Shown here: positions 32,722-33,598 of the stretch, one piece after another
How positions within the stretch are numbered: the first letter of the stretch is position 1
Layout of the letters: every line of letters begins with the position of its first letter
Source: DASSKW01 sp035690065
GTDB taxonomy: Bacteria; Pseudomonadota; Gammaproteobacteria; Natronospirales; REEB76
DNA: 33,598 bases
Direction: 5' to 3'
Assembly: GCA_035690065.1 (NCBI GenBank)
Contig: DASSKW010000126.1
Coordinates: forward strand, 1-33,598
The notes under the pieces: generated by a model
What the model was told of the DNA's origin: nothing
Seen by the model: only the letters and a program-made list of their open reading frames with translations
Database searches by the model: none
Program-made: the position numbers and the translations under genes

Positions 32722-33598
32722 TCAATTCTTGCCGATGACCTGTTTGACAGCGTCGAGACGCGCATCGTGTATCTGTGCACCGATCTTGGCGCCTTCCAGT
32801 CCCTCGATGCCCAGTGAACGCGGGTCGATCGCATTCGCCGCCGCAAACGCGCGTCGCAGGTAATCTGCCTGCGGGAACGGCGTGTCTTCGAGGCCGGTGC
32901 GGCCGCGATGGTCGGCCTCGCACGCCAGCAGGAACAATTCGAAACGCTGCGGCCGGCGGAAGGCATCGGTCTGTTCCAGCAGTTTTAATATCGTGCCCGC
33001 ACGCAGCTCTTCTACTTTGTGCACCAGGCCGTGATGTCGGGCCACGATCACGGCGAGTTCGCGCAGGTCGCGCGGCACTTTCAGGCGATCGCTCAAGGCT
33101 TCCACCAGCTTCACGCTGCGTTCTTCATGTCCGTAATGATGCGGCAGGATATCGGCCGGCGTGGTGCCCTTGCCGAGATCGTGGGTGAGCGCGGCATAAC
33201 GCACGCCGAGGTCATCCGAAAGGCGTGCGGCTTGATCGATCACCATCATCACGTGCACGCCGGTGTCGATCTCCGGATGCCATTTGGCCGGTTGCGGCAC
33301 GCCGAACAGACGGTCCAGTTCCGGGAAGATGCGCTTGAGTGCGCTGCATTCACGTAATGTCGTGAAAAAGACTGACGGTGTTTTAGTCTGCAACGCTTTG
33401 GCAGTCTCCTGCCAGACACGGTCCGCGACCAGCTCATCCACTTCGCCGTTGTCCGACATCTCGCGCATCAGCGCCAGTGTTTCGTCGGCGAGTTTGAATC
33501 CCAGCGGTGCGAAGCGCGCGGCGAAACGCGCCACCCGCAACACGCGGACTGGATCTTCGGCGAACGCCGGCGAGACATGCCGCAGCACCCGCGCGTCG
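32722..33598 (-). CDS. cca: Multifunctional CCA-adding tRNA nucleotidyltransferase, C-terminal part (cut by window edge)
   Basis: At least 291 residues of the C-terminal part; the frame is open at the right edge. CCA enzyme adds or repairs the 3' CCA end of tRNAs. Visible: RVLRHVSPAFAEDPVRVLRVARFAARF (core following the nucleotidyl-transferase domain) and an HD phosphohydrolase domain with HDLGKGTTP and a second His pair in VARHHGLVH. This HD-bearing form is typical of gammaproteobacteria and has added phosphatase and phosphodiesterase activity. The intact tRNA-Ile in this window already encodes CCA. Converges with the methyltransferase gene, 5 bp apart. Confidence 0.95.
   Translation of the reverse strand, partial: DARVLRHVSPAFAEDPVRVLRVARFAARFAPLGFKLADETLALMREMSDNGEVDELVADRVWQETAKALQTKTPSVFFTTLRECSALKRIFPELDRLFGVPQPAKWHPEIDTGVHVMMVIDQAARLSDDLGVRYAALTHDLGKGTTPADILPHHYGHEERSVKLVEALSDRLKVPRDLRELAVIVARHHGLVHKVEELRAGTILKLLEQTDAFRRPQRFELFLLACEADHRGRTGLEDTPFPQADYLRRAFAAANAIDPRSLGIEGLEGAKIGAQIHDARLDAVKQVIGKN

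Overview
The window is a GC-rich, densely coded stretch of a gammaproteobacterial chromosome. The evidence is the rpsU-yqeY-dnaG-rpoD macromolecular-synthesis operon, the tsaD / folB / folK / pteridine-reductase / MidA-like / cca neighbourhood, tatABC, rlmJ and an HD-domain-bearing Cca. The species cannot be named from this window. Both ends cut genes: dtd on the left (3' end only) and cca on the right (5' end missing).

Layout. 1-2577: end of dtd, a divergent HisA-like protein, then tatABC (twin-arginine export). 2674-7332: a proton-coupled peptide symporter (POT) converging on an OPT-family oligopeptide transporter, then an EamA exporter. 7333-8137: palindromic intergenic repeats and an AT-rich orphan gene for a small two-helix membrane protein. 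8211-12932: an ArnT-like membrane glycosyltransferase, rlmJ, and an autoregulated tetR-SDR-ves/hutD operon with two tandem operators placed on its promoter. 13020-21613: a respiratory and nitrogen-oxide region. 21744-22058: an isoleucine tRNA (CAU anticodon) split by a 238-nt group I intron. 22059-22528: layered dispersed repeats and a 21-nt tRNA fragment. 22529-27351: rpoD, dnaG, yqeY, rpsU on the minus strand with promoter and attenuator-like terminators. 27469-33598: tsaD, folB, folK, a lipoprotein, a pteridine-reductase-like SDR, a MidA-like methyltransferase and cca.

Two things stand out. First, the four-gene minus-strand unit at 13020-16243 would be annotated automatically as a cytochrome c oxidase with Sco. 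Its subunit I has Asn in place of the usual cross-linked active-site Tyr, four residues after the first CuB histidine. The gene order (CuA subunit II, subunit I, Sco/SenC, small membrane protein) matches the norSY-senC-orf1 layout described for the heme-copper NO reductase sNOR of ammonia oxidisers. A hemerythrin-like protein, a pseudoazurin-like cupredoxin, a membrane-anchored cytochrome c and a cytochrome P460-family protein lie within about 6 kb. Together they suggest an NO / hydroxylamine handling island. Second, the tRNA-Ile(CAU) group I intron folds by eye into P1-P9, has no reading frame, and sits at the same kind of site as the well-known Azoarcus intron.

Functions below come from reading translated sequence and motifs. 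No database search was run, and comparisons with named homologues are from memory.
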